Position numbers and translations under genes: made by a program. From Schoenoplectus triqueter (taxonomy: Eukaryota; Streptophyta; Magnoliopsida; Poales; Cyperaceae): a stretch of DNA of 64,000 nt. Shown here piece after piece: positions 1 to 11,100 of this stretch (the first letter of the stretch is position 1; each line of letters opens with the position of its first letter). The notes under the pieces are model-generated. The model had not been told where the DNA came from. It made no database searches and saw nothing but the letters and a program-made list of their open reading frames with translations. Where the stretch lies: positions 124,001 to 188,000 of the forward strand of contig CAXKVV010000114.1 of assembly GCA_964058805.1 (NCBI GenBank). The letters are read 5' to 3'.

Positions 1-381
1 TTCTCTGTCTCGATCTCTTTCTCAGACAAGGATCCGATCTTTTGTTCAATTTGATCTCTTTTCACCGACGCAACCGCCTCTTTCTTCACCACGGACGCGA
101 TGACCTACAGCCCTCTTCTTTGCGGGTCGAGCGCGAATTACCGGGTCAGATTGGGACGATGCTCCTTCCTCGGTACTGTTAAGCTTGATTGCAGATTGCG
201 CAGTCATAATCAGGTCGAATGTTCCGGTTTGGTCATTTTCTAAGATAGAATCGGCCTCGGGAGTGGTGCTTTCTTCGATGGTGGATGGATGCGGCGCCGC
301 CTCGACATCTGCGGAAGAGGCGGCGGGGGTGGAAACCCTGCGCTTGGCGCCGGTGGTTTTCTTCCCGCGACGAGGAGGCAT
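1..381 (-). CDS. N-terminal part of an unrecognised basic/acidic protein, runs off left edge
   Basis: An ATG at 379-381 opens a reading frame beginning MPPRRGKKTTGAKRR. It starts with a Lys/Arg-rich, possibly nuclear-localising stretch, followed by a Ser/Thr/Glu-rich acidic, probably disordered segment. The first frame ends at a TGA at 46-48. A second frame downstream of about 80 is also coding-like (VIASVVKKEAVASVK, then a Lys/Glu-rich segment) and stays open to the window edge. The two join in frame if the 37 bases from GTAATTCG to GGCTGTAG are skipped. That is very short for a plant intron, so a small insertion or sequence difference is equally possible. Base composition is far more GC-rich than the flank, which supports a real gene. 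The terminal inverted repeat of a MULE begins about 25 bp upstream of the ATG. I do not recognise the family. It could be a host gene or a gene associated with the neighbouring MULE. Confidence 0.5.
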
Positions 382-406
382 GGCCTGATCAGGGAAGAAA
401 AGAAGC

Positions 407-540
407 AGATTTTTTTTATTTTAGTAAATAAAAAAAACAAGGAAAGTGGCTAAATTGGCAACTTTTACACACATAGCCTGAGTTTCAAACTCGGATTCGA
501 AATTTTTTTTTTTACGTTTTGAAAATTACAAGTGTCAAAT
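407..540 (+). repeat. Left TIR of MULE 1
   Basis: This is the AT-rich terminal repeat ending in the palindrome gagtttcaaactcgg (480-494) and an acgttttgaaaatt segment. The same order of blocks recurs inverted at 3560-3745. The palindrome sits once here but four times at the other end. Confidence 0.75.
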
Positions 541-617
541 TTTTTTTTATGTTTTTTATATTTCAATTATTCTGGTAAATATAACAACAAAAAACATAAA
601 CACACTGGTAATCTAAA

Positions 618-2598
618 TCATGCTCTGTTGGAACAAGCTCGACTTCGAGTTGGCAGCCTGTTGATACAACCCTCCATTTCATCCATAATCATTAGAATGT
701 GTATTTTTCTTCTCCTTACTTTGTTGATTTTTGCTGGATCTGGCCTGATGATCGGATCGTTGTACATTGGCCAATCTCGTTTATTACCGTAACTACGCTA
801 ATGACCAGATCATGTGTTAATGTAGTACTGGATGGTATAATATGGACTAACGTACTGAGTGTAATCCAGCCTCCTGAATGAACAAACAACAAGAAAGTTA
901 TCGCATGGGATGCCGGTCAATTACGGTTTTTGACACCAACAATTATCAATTCCCGTCATCGCTAATTCAACCTCATATTTCGTTTCACCCCTTTGTCTCT
1001 ATTATTTCAAATAGAAATTACAAATTATTGCTTAAATTTTAAAATTAAATAAAAAATTATATAAGTATAGAATATTACTATCTCGATAAATCCATTTCTG
1101 TTGTAAACATCGAAGTTGTTGATACCTCAATCTAGTGGTATGACATCGTAAGTTCTTCCCTTATCACCGCGATGTTTTATCAGTTCGGTGACCTTTTAGG
1201 AAAATATCAGACCTTGGGTTTCCCAAGCTACTGTAATTTGTCGACGCTGATAGAACCACTCAACACATTTGTAAGATGTTGGTCTAATACTGTTAATTTT
1301 TGTATATATTCCTCGCATCTTCATGACTTCTTATGTCTTGCAGCTTGTTTGAAAAGAGTCTTTATTCTTTTTATATGGCAGTTCTTATACACATTTTGCG
1401 CAATATGTTGAGTGCAATAATGGTGAACAACCTCGCCTGCTGATTCCTGTCATTCAAAATCTGGTCTCTCAAATACTGCCCTTATACCTAGGTGTTGATC
1501 TGAGATAACAGTAATTTTACCAGGACCGACAACCTCTTTGCACAACCACTGCATGAACCAACCCCAGTTTGCCACACTTTCCTCGCCTGCTACAATAGCA
1601 AATGCAAGTGGTAGTAGTTGTTGCTCCGCATCATAACCATGTACCATAAATAGTTTACCGACATACCGACCAGATAGAAATTTAGCATCGATAGTTAAGA
1701 CTGGTTGTAAGTAAGGTCATGCTGCAATACACGGACCAAATGCCCGTGCAACACGATCGAAAATTTCAACACCGAATTTTGTTGAGGGCGTTGTCTCTAT
1801 GATGTATTTTGTGTCATATGTGGAATTTTGTATGGCTGCTAGCAGAGACGAAAATATTTCGTATGAGCTCTCCCAACTACCAAATAGGTCTGCAATTGCT
1901 AGTTCTCTTCATCTCCATAATTTATTATAACTCGGTTGTACTGTGAGGGACTTTTATTTAACCAAACCCCTTGCTTCTTTAACTTTTTATTTCTAAGTTG
2001 TCTTTCAATCGATTCTTAATAATATCTGTTATCATTCTGAAAGTCATCTAACTGTGGTCCGCCCTAGTAGCACTACCAAAATAAGAGTGCTCGAGCAGAT
2101 TTATTCTGATCTTCCAAATATGAAAATACCCGTTATATTGGGTGTGGCATACATCCTCCATGAACAGTTAGAATCTTTACATTTCATCACTAATTTTGAT
2201 TTGCTGCTATTTATTACCTCCAATTCTATATTCCGTTGAACATGAAAATCAGCGATTTTCACTTTCAACTCTGATTCAGTACTGCACTGCTGACCAACAC
2301 CAAATTATTCATCAATTCTAGGTTGTTTGAGAAAATAAGGCTCGTCTGCATATGGCATTGGCATATTATCAGTAAATTATGCACACGGATGCTCCATTCT
2401 TCGATTGATAAAAGGAACATATATTTGTCACTCTTTAACTATTTCTTCGACATCTACCGCATCATTAGTTTCATCCATATTTATATTTGTTGCATCCTGG
2501 ATGTCATCCTTCTCGACATTCAGATACCACTCTTCCATTTTGTCATCCTCATCCACATTCACATCCACATCCACATTTTGTACCGAAATACGGGATGA
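618..2598 (-). pseudogene. Mutator-like (MURA-type) transposase pseudogene of MULE 1
   Basis: Reading 5' to 3' on the minus strand there are four recognisable parts. (1) An acidic N-terminal stretch lies at about 2590-2420 (VQNVDVDVNVDEDDKMEEWY). (2) A MuDR-type DNA-binding region lies at about 2303-2100, with CKDSNCSWRMYATP resembling the CX4CXWR zinc motif. (3) A MULE transposase catalytic core lies at about 1900-1200, with PVLTIDAKFLSGRYVGKL (first Asp), GYDAEQQLLPLAFAIV, WGWFMQWL, ISDQHLGI (second Asp) and, downstream, HHYCTQHIAQN. (4) A C-terminal block ends at 618 (RPDPAKINKVRRRK, then MDEMEG). The catalytic frame is broken by TGA codons at 1717-1719, 1450-1452 and 1321-1323. All three are in the same frame and each replaces an expected Trp. 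Further frame changes lie on both sides. This is a dead copy. The family assignment is firm; exact exon limits are not. Confidence 0.8.
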
Positions 2599-3559
2599 TC
2601 GCTGCTCCCGAGCTTAGAAGTGGGTTCTTTCCTCAGCCATTACTGGATTACTACCTCCAGGAATACTAGTCGGGTCATAGTTATCAGAACTGGATATTGG
2701 TTCGGATTCAACTACTAGCTCCAGTATTTTATACCCGGATAATTGATATGGAGCTGTTGTTTTAACCATTCCCCAATTTCATTAGAAACAACCTCAAATA
2801 AGCTATAAAAAAACCACCCGAACCTGTTGGGGCAGTGTTGATCTGTGCATTAATGCTGATGTTGAATTGGTTAGGGAGCAGCTCCAAACAAGCATGAATC
2901 TGCCTCTTCAAGTCATGAAGATCGATTGCCTCATCGACATAAAATGTACACGCGGCATGAATATCGTAATCTGTGTCGGTTTAAGTTTTCAAGATTTAAC
3001 CTCTGTGATACACATTGATCAGCAACATTTTCATCTCTACAGTATGAACGATAAACCCTACTATTAGTGTATTTTAATTTTACAATAAAAATTAATGGTC
3101 CAAATAGAAAAAAAAAACTTACAACATTGATGAGATGAAAGTGGTAAATACGGATCGGCTCTGGATCTATCGAAAAATAAATTTCCAGTTGGAAGCATAA
3201 ATTGTTGGATACTTCTAATAAAGGGAAAAATATTACGTAGTAGGTCAACTGGAAGGGGAATGTGAGATGACTTTAGGTTTTGTTGATTTATTACATGATG
3301 ATTATATTAAAAAAGATTGTAGTCGTGGTATCTTTTTCACTCAAGATTGGGTCTCTATGCCTGGTGTTATACCGTGGCTTTTGGGGGTATCCATGTTTGG
3401 CATAGCTCTTGCAACAGTAACAATGACGATTTTGAAGAAATGGTTAGCTGAAGGAAGATGAGAAAGAAATATATTGGGTGTGCTATATAATAGCAGGATG
3501 CTGGGACCGAGTTTAAAACTTGGTTCCAGGTGTACCGGGCCAAGTTTAAAACTCGGTCC

Positions 3560-3745
3560 AAACACCTGCGATTTTCAAAAACGTAAAAAAATAAAAATAA
3601 AAATAATTCCCGGACCCGAGTTTCAAACTCGGGCCAGAGAACTGGACCCGAGTTTGAAACTCGGGTCTGGCTATGTGCGCAAAAGTTGGAGGCGATTTGG
3701 CCAATTTCCTATATATTTTTTTATTTACTAAAATAAAAAAAATCT
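3560..3745 (-). repeat. Right TIR of MULE 1
   Basis: This is the inverted counterpart of 407-540. The outermost 20-odd bases match the left end exactly. Just inside, the accgagttt/aaactcggt palindrome recurs at about 3506-3524, 3540-3559, 3613-3634 and 3645-3667, so this side has extra copies of the subterminal palindrome. Confidence 0.75.
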
Positions 3746-3800
3746 AGAAAAGATGAGAAGGAGACGGAGTATTTTAGCTGGCAAATTAGGAAAATATTAA

Positions 3801-4867
3801 GGCTTGATTGGCACTCGGTAGAATAGCAATTTGGATGAATTAATTTGTCAAATGAATTTTAGACTAACTAGAAGAGTGTGTAAGAGCGCTAATTTGATAT
3901 ATTAAGTTATAGATAGCATACCAAAGTAGCTCTTGTCGGAATAGCGATTGTTGTTTGATTATGTTGGATTATATTATTATATTATGATTTATTATTATAA
4001 TATTATTATGATTATGATTTATTATTATATTAATATTATAATGATTATTTATTAAATTATTTATTTTTATTATATTATATTATTATAATAATAATTATTA
4101 TATTAACATCACTATTATTATTGTTACATAATTAATTTTATTATTATTTATTATATTATATTATAATAATTATGATTAGCAATATGATTATATTATTATT
4201 ATTATATCATTATGATTATGATTATGATTATTTATTATTATTATATTATTATGACTATTATTATTTATTATTATTATTACATTATATTATTTTGATTATA
4301 ATTATAATTTTATTATTATATTATTATATTTTTATGATTTTGACTATGATTATTATTACTTATTATTATTTTATTATATCATATCATATTATTATATTAT
4401 AATTATAGTTATGATTATTATAATTATATTATTATGATTATAATTATTTATTATTATTATATATTATAATTATGATTATAATTTTTTATTATATTATTAT
4501 ATTATTATGATTACGACTATGATTATTATTATCATGATTATAAATATTATTTATTATTATTATATTATTATATTATTATATTATGATTATGTTTATATTT
4601 CTATTATATTATTATGATTACAATTATGAATATTATTATTTATTATGATTATGATTATGGATTATGATCATTATTTGATTGTTATTATTATATTATTACT
4701 ATTATTAATATTTTTTTATTATTATTATTATCATTGTCATTGTTAGTATCATAATTATTTATATTTTAACTATTACTATTAACAACTACTAAATGATATT
4801 TTCATTCTTCCGAATAGTCAAGAATACCACACTTCCAAAACTATTCCTTAATTTGCCAAACAAATCC
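3801..4867 (+). mobile_element. PIF/Harbinger-type non-autonomous element, copy A
   Basis: The ends are inverted repeats: ggcttgattggcactcgg at the left and, inverted, ggatttgtttggcaaatt at the right. They are flanked by a TAA target duplication (3798-3800 and 4868-4870). About 800 bp of the interior (3960-4770) is degenerate TTA/TTATTATGA microsatellite with no coding potential. The subterminal sequence (tagactaa, then a gaagagtg, gctctt and cggaatagcgatt string) matches copy B at 15385-16313 in opposite orientation. A 3-bp TAA duplication with GG(G/C)TTTGTTTGG-like ends is characteristic of Harbinger/Tourist-like elements. The assignment is inferred from ends and TSD only. Confidence 0.75.
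3960..4770 (+). repeat. Degenerate TTA-type microsatellite inside Harbinger element A
   Basis: This is about 800 bp made almost only of TTA, TTATTA and ATGATTA variants. Open frames in it are artefacts of the trinucleotide repeat (poly-Tyr/Leu/Ile). Confidence 0.9.
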
Positions 4868-4906
4868 TAAAATTTTAGACATCGACGGTGTCATTTTTTT
4901 AAGTAT

Positions 4907-5270
4907 GGGGAGCAATCCTTGACGATTGATATTTTGACAATCTCGATAATACATTTTAACTAAATTAAAAAAAATAAAAATAAAAATATTTTTTCTATTA
5001 ACTAGATTAATAGATTAATAGTGTTTTAAATTTTAGATAATGTTAATAGTGTTTGATAGTTAATTAAAAATAATTAATTAAAAATCGTTATAAATTACAT
5101 AAAAAATTAATGATTTTGAATATAAAAACAAATGATAATTAAATTGTATAAAATTTAAAGTACTATCAATTTATAAGTAAAATAATATATTTATAAAAAA
5201 ATTATTTCTAAATTTATTTAAAAAATTATTATCAAGATTGTCAAAATAATCCACTATTAGGAATCCCCCC
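4907..5270. mobile_element. Foldback MITE (FB0), same family as FB2
   Basis: The left arm (gggg, then ttgacaatctcgataat-like blocks) and the right arm (attatcaagattgtcaaaa, then atcccccc) are inverted relative to each other. The sequence ttttaagtat occurs directly at both borders (4897-4906 and 5271-5280), giving an apparent 10-bp target duplication. Arm sequence resembles the element at 48922-49297 (gacaat, cttgac blocks and G-rich outer end). A long TIR with a 9-10 bp TSD suggests a Mutator-derived MITE. It has no coding capacity. Confidence 0.65.
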
Positions 5271-5389
5271 TTTTAAGTATAATCCATCAATTTTAAACAA
5301 TAAGAGTATCCGATAAAAAATGGAAGATTATGATTACCTTATGATCATTTTGAACGAACATAGACAAACCAACCCCTAAAAATGAACAT

Positions 5390-5830
5390 GTATCTCTACT
5401 CCTTATTAAGTACGTAAGTGTTCTGATTCTGCAATGATTTAAAATTTTTATTGAATTTTTAAAGTTAATATCAGTCATCGAATTGAATTATTCATCGAAT
5501 AATATTACCTTTTCTGTAATCATTTGTGTTGAAGTCATAATTTTCTCTCAATTTTAATTGTTATATGAAATATTACATAATTTAGGAGTATAATTGCTCT
5601 ATTTTGTTTTCTTTTTTTAGATTGTCATCAATTATGAATGTCAATTTTTCTCAATTCTGTATTTATTTTGCATTAATTATGTATTCATAATTAAAATTTA
5701 AATTAATTACTTAATTATCTTCATTTTTATTTTATTTCTTTTCACATGAAGATATATTTTTTTATATTTTTAAAAAAAATCACTGTAGTAACACATAGAT
5801 GATATACTAGTACAAATATATCCATCCAAA
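5390..5830 (+). repeat. Dispersed repeat of about 430 bp, copy 1
   Basis: The sequence from ctctactccttattaag to agtaacaca is closely similar to 16450-16880 in the same orientation. Shared blocks include atttgtgttgaagt, aatttaggagta and aattgctcta. I see no terminal repeats and no coding frame. It could be a fragment of an unrecognised element or part of a segmental duplication. Confidence 0.6.
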
Positions 5831-6208
5831 TTTTCATTATATTTTGTTTTTCAGCATAATATCTTATTTGTTATCTGTCCTTCCACTCAAATAATATTGG
5901 GAATTTATTAGTGCTTCAAATGTACAATATCAAAATTTTAACAATAAAGCAATAAAAGAATTTTATGTATGACTGTAGTAACACATAGATAATATACTAG
6001 TACAAATATATTCATCACTCAAACTAACACATAGATAATATACTAGTACAAATATATCCATTCAAATTTTCATTATATTTTGTTTTTCAGCATAATATCT
6101 TATTTGTTATCTGTCCTTCCACTCAAATAATATTGGGAATTTATTAGTGCTTCAAATGTACAATATCAAAATTTTAACAATAAAGCAATAAAAGAATTTT
6201 ATGTATGA
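5782..6208 (+). repeat. Near-tandem direct duplication of about 185 bp
   Basis: The block starting taacacatagat and ending ttttatgtatga occurs at about 5789-5972 and again at about 6025-6208 with few differences. A partial third start (actgtagtaacacatagat) lies between them at 5973-6020. Both copies contain tttgtttttcagcataat. It is non-coding. Confidence 0.75.
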
Positions 6209-7833
6209 TTAAAAACTCCAATTCAAAAATAATGTGATGTCTGTGAAGTGTGACAACGGCCCGCAACTCATTGCGGAACAGATTGAAACATGCGCGAAAC
6301 AAAATCATCTATTATTTAATTTTCTTGCGGAAGGAAAATATTATAGATATACTCTCATCAGTAATGATTTTATTATCTGTATTAATTTAATTTTGTTTTA
6401 TATTAACAAGTTTACTATTTAAGTTATTCTGAACAATACTTTAATATATAACTTAAATACTATTAAAATGAACAGCTCATTCAATTGAATGATAAAGTCT
6501 GTATTGATAATGATATTGATGACAGTAGCTATATGTCAGCTCATTTAATCTTAATTATCATGTTTTGTAGAGAGAGAAAATTCTTTGATGAAGTCACGCT
6601 GCCTCGTTTTAATTTGGAATTTTTGTTATCTAAATAACCATAGAAGTTAGAAGGACAATGTTCGACATTAAAATATGATGTGTGTTTATTTTATATCCTG
6701 ATGCACTTTAGCTACCAAATTATTTGTACACAACGAGGGGCGGATGTGCCCCTCGATTTTGAAAAATAATATTTTCTTCATCAACTTAATTATCTATTAC
6801 TTTGAACTTTATTTTGTTGTTATTTTTAATATATAAATGTTATTATTTTAATAATTTTTTTATTAGGTAAGAATATATATTAAATTATTAATTTTTTATT
6901 TAGTATCCGATTAGTTAATGGATTTGAATCCGATAAGTTATTATAATCCGATAATTCCCCCCACCCGACCATCCTGCATCCGCCCCAGTACACAACATAA
7001 TTTATTTTTTATGTGTTAATTTTTAACTCGTTTATGACGGTAAGTATATATAAACATCAAGAACAAATGATACAAGCAACAAGACCAAAATGCCTTTAGA
7101 GTTCAATATCTAACATATTTATGTTTTATGGATACATAAATAGTTAGAAACTAATTAAAGTATATACGTACTTAATTAAATATTCATAATGCATGATGTG
7201 CTTAGTATTTCGTTTCTATTTATATCTTTTCGTTTTATCTATATTAGACATATATAGTTACAAAAATTATCAAAATTGATAATTATTTAATTAATTAGAA
7301 AAATAGGAAAATTAATGAAGCAAGAAAATTTAATTTAAATAAAATTCAAAATTGTAAGGCATCACAAACCATAAGTTTGAGGACCTCCATTGATATTTCA
7401 TTCAAGCAGTGCTTTTGACATTTCATAGAATTCTTATTGCGCTTCAACCGTGTGAAACCTTGTGTGCACCACTATTAAGGGCATCAAATTATATAAATTT
7501 TTAGCAGAAATCTTGGAGCTAAATAAATATTCGAATGTGTAAATTTTAAATTCTTATATTCAAAAGGATCCATGAACACCGAAAATGTTTGTTAGCATTT
7601 GGCAACTTGTTAAATGTCCATAGTGGGCCTAGGCCCGATAAGATTTTAGCCCAAATAGATGTAATTGTGACCCTCTTAATAATTAAATTGGGTCTAGGTT
7701 TTTAACCCAAATATATGTAATTGTGAGCCTCTATAATTAAATTGTGTCTGGCAAACAACAGAGCAGTAATATTTGCTAGACAGCGGACAGCTACTGTGCA
7801 TTTATTATGACGAACAGTTATTTTCTAGGATCC
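6209..7833. other. Intergenic DNA, no supportable gene
   Basis: The stretch is AT-rich. A short GC-richer patch at 6234-6310 (frame MMSVKCDNGPQLIAEQIE) stands out by composition but has no recognisable partner exons. A brief polar, pyrimidine-poor segment around 6950-6990 (ccccacccgaccatcctgc) resembles the GC-rich interior of hAT MITEs but shows no ends. Nothing else is supportable. Confidence 0.6.
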
Positions 7834-7841
7834 AATAAATT

Positions 7842-8160
7842 TAGGGTGTCAATATATTGATCCGATCCGATTTGAATTTTAAATAATTGGATCGGATATG
7901 AGTTTAATTTTTTTGAGCCGAATCAGGTCGAATTTGGGTCAATCCGACTCGATTAATTATATTTTTTGAAGTAATTTGATGATTTAGTACTAATTAAAGC
8001 TTAAATATATACTAATTATACATTAATTAATATTTTATTGCTTAAAATAATTAATTATTTTACACAGGTTGGGTCGGGTCGACCCGTGACCCATCGGGTC
8101 AAGTTCGAATCGGATCAAAAAAAATAATAAAATAATATGACCTAACCCGACCTGACCCTA
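7842..8160. mobile_element. hAT-type MITE (319 bp)
   Basis: It starts tagggtgtcaat and ends ctgaccctaa-type with terminal TAG/CTA symmetry. Flanks are aataaatt (7834-7841) and aataaact (8161-8168), an 8-bp target duplication with one mismatch. The interior alternates ggatcggat/gggtcgggtcgacccg repeats with AT-rich DNA. Five other elements in this window share the same plan. An 8-bp TSD with a TAGGG start is typical of non-autonomous hAT elements. Confidence 0.7.
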
Positions 8161-8168
8161 AATAAACT

Positions 8169-11100
8169 GTACCTGTGAATGCTTCTATGACCATGAATGC
8201 CTCCGCGTGTAGTTTAATGGGGCAAAAATAAAGTTTATAAGCACCAAATATCAGAATATAATTTTCATAAAAAATCTGACATAACGAAATAAAATAATTG
8301 TAATAACTGGAGCACGATTTGGCAGATGAAGTGAACCCCCCCCCCCCCCCAAAAAAAAATGAGGCAATTTCAATCAGTTGCTAAATAAAACAGTTGTATC
8401 AAATTAAAATTGTTAATATTTATGTTGCACTTATTTTTTTTAGAAAAACATGTTGCAGTTACCACATCTACAACAGTGTATGTAATTATTTGCATGTGAT
8501 ATACATTTTTAACAATCTAGAAGTGGTTCATTTGCTGAGGACATGTACGGTGAAATAATGAATTAGTAAAAATAAAATTCATAAGAATCCCGTGAATCAA
8601 AAGATGCTCTTTAGCTTCCAAATTTAAAGCCTAATCTAAAGGCTCTGGAATTAGGTATAAATTCAATAAGTATATATGGTCCAGGCATAGGAATAAAAAT
8701 ATTCTTCTTTATTAATCGTCTTCCCTTGGTCCTTTGTGTAAGAGCATGGCCGATGGCATTGGTTACAGTACACTTCTCCAAGTACAAAACATTACTCTCT
8801 GGGTGATATAGCATAATGAATTAATGATTTTGTTAATTAATAGATTCCTTTTTACCAGAATATAGTTATTTGAATGTGTGTTGCTTGCTGTTTAAATTTT
8901 AATTGTTGAGATTTTATTATAGGACTTCTGATATATGAAATAACACTTCAATTTTATCAGCATCAACCCACATGGACTAGTGTGCATTTCCAAGGAATAG
9001 GTGAAACCTAATATATATTGAAAATATTCCTAATTATTTAATGAGGCATATATTTTGGAAATATAGTTTTAACGTGTATTCAATTCCTATGAGTGATACA
9101 CATATTATGGAAAAAAGATATTTTCAATTTTTTTAAAAAAATATTCCTAATTATTTAGACATGAGGCATATCTAATTTATAAGTCCACTTGTTGAAAATT
9201 TAATCTCTCTTTTTTCACTAAACGTAAACACGATTTTTGTCATTTTACTGTTTTACAATCACGCCAAAGAACTCTATAACCGAGTTGGAGTAGTATTCTT
9301 GTCAGTCATCAGGATTGATACCAGTAAGGCTGTAAGAAATGTTGATGCGTTTATGGCATACCATAATTAACCTCCTACAAAATTTGCTACTTTCACATGC
9401 TTATCCTCTCCTTTCATTTTTTTTATCAGTTGGGCATTTTTTTTTCTGTTAATTCAAAACTCTTTATTTTATTTTCTTTTAATTCTTCCATTGTCAAACT
9501 GCTTTGTTGGTTGGTAAACATTTATTGTTGCTATTTGGCATTAACAATCATTTGTTTTGACTTACAAAATGGTTTCGCATTTCACAGAAATCTTGTGTAA
9601 ATAATTGCACAAAATATAGTACTAACTACCACCAATTGTATCACTAATACAAATCTTTGTTTGGCATTAATAATAATTTGTTTTGAGTTAGAAATAGTTT
9701 GGTATTTCACAGAAATCTTATGTAAATAATTGCATAAAATATAATACTAAGTACCACCAAATGGATCACTAATATAAAACTTTGGCTGAAATTTTGTATC
9801 TAGATAAACATGAAAAACTAAATTAAAAAATGCATAAATTTACGAAATTCTTTGGTTGTAGAAACCCATTTTAAATATTGGGCCGGATAAATTGTATCTT
9901 ACCTAATTAAATTCGAAACAAAGCCTTTTGATTTGGGCCCACATAAATAATCAAGCAGACAATTGGTCCCAAGGAGGTACTTAGATGACCCAGTAATTAC
10001 ATTTAAACACTGCCCCCCCCCCCCCCCAACAATGAGGGGTAAAAGTACATTAGTGTTTTATTTCCTGGAAAGGGACATATCATTTAGATTCTTCTTTGTA
10101 AATTTTCTTAAAAAGGCTTCTAGGTTACAAACATTGAAACATACTTAATTTTTTTAAAATATTATAAGCAAATATGTTTCTTCTTTATATTTTTTCTTGA
10201 GCAATACACTTGTGGAGTAGTTAGTTTTCTTTCTCAAATAAGGAGAACTGTGTGACAAAATATTTTTTGATTAAGCAACCCCACTAAAATGTGAAATACT
10301 GCAACCTTTTCCCAAAAATTGTTTTCCCAACTTTTTTTTATCATCAAAATAAAAGCTAGGGATCTTTTTTGGTTTGCCTCATAATTATTATTATTTCACT
10401 TCTCTTGCCTCGTTATTTTGGCTAAATAAAAGCGACACACAACGGAAAAAGCAACCACACCACTAACCACATCTACATGCACTGTACATGTCTGTTTGTA
10501 CACAGTATAATTCAGTTTAGATTTTGAGGAAAGGGACTTTTGGTTTCTGAGGGGATATTAAATATTACTTAATATATATATATATATATATATATATTGC
10601 CTGGTCCAGACTCCAGAGGTATTTAGATCAAAAAGTAAACAGTAAGATAACTGTACCAAATGCCTCGTGAAAAAGTAGAGGACCTTTTATTTTTTTCAGA
10701 TAAAGCTGAGAGAGATGTTATAGGTATTAAAAGGAGAATAGCAAGATCCGTGGCTAAAGGAAAAATGCCTGCCATTAGTCCATTATTACCACCTCTTTGC
10801 AATAGTTTGATGCTGGCCTCTTACAAATTTTTTTTCTCAGTTAGAAGATATTTTCGTAATATTATTTCATATATGCAACAAAAAACTATAAAATTCCGAC
10901 CAAATTTTCCTGTCGGCCTTTTATTTTCTTCTTTGTTGTTTTTCCGTACACCCTACCATTATTTTTTTGAAGATCATGGTCCCCACATTGTGTCTTTTCT
11001 TTTTCAAATATGCATTGACAAGGACAAATAAATGTCCCTATATATTGCAATTTAGTTGTGAAGTTTGCTTAGAAGTTAAAAATAAACGTCCCTATATGAT

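Larger units (their letters stand above)
407..3745 (-). mobile_element. MULE-type DNA transposon (MULE 1), degenerate
   Basis: The element is bounded by terminal inverted repeats. The left end (407 rightwards) and the reverse complement of the right end (3745 leftwards) both begin agattttttttattttag and continue taaataaaaaaa. Both then share a gap-containing match through an aactttt...cacatagcc segment and a palindrome of the form CCGAGTTT-AAACTCGG, out to about 540 and 3560. The interior carries Mutator-like transposase remnants on the minus strand. Candidate target duplications are agaaaagaag (396-405) and agaaaagatg (3746-3755). They match imperfectly and leave one or two unaligned bases at the left, so the exact junction is uncertain. 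The TIRs, internal transposase and element size agree with a MULE. Confidence 0.8.

Noticed and set aside
4172..4402. Tyr/Leu-rich ORF in the TTA microsatellite
   Set aside because: It is a trinucleotide repeat artefact inside a Harbinger-type element.
10660..11031. 123-codon ORF MPREKVEDLLFFSDK
   Set aside because: It has no family resemblance, its second half is low-complexity and hydrophobic, and there is no splice or leader context. It is noted only as an ORF.
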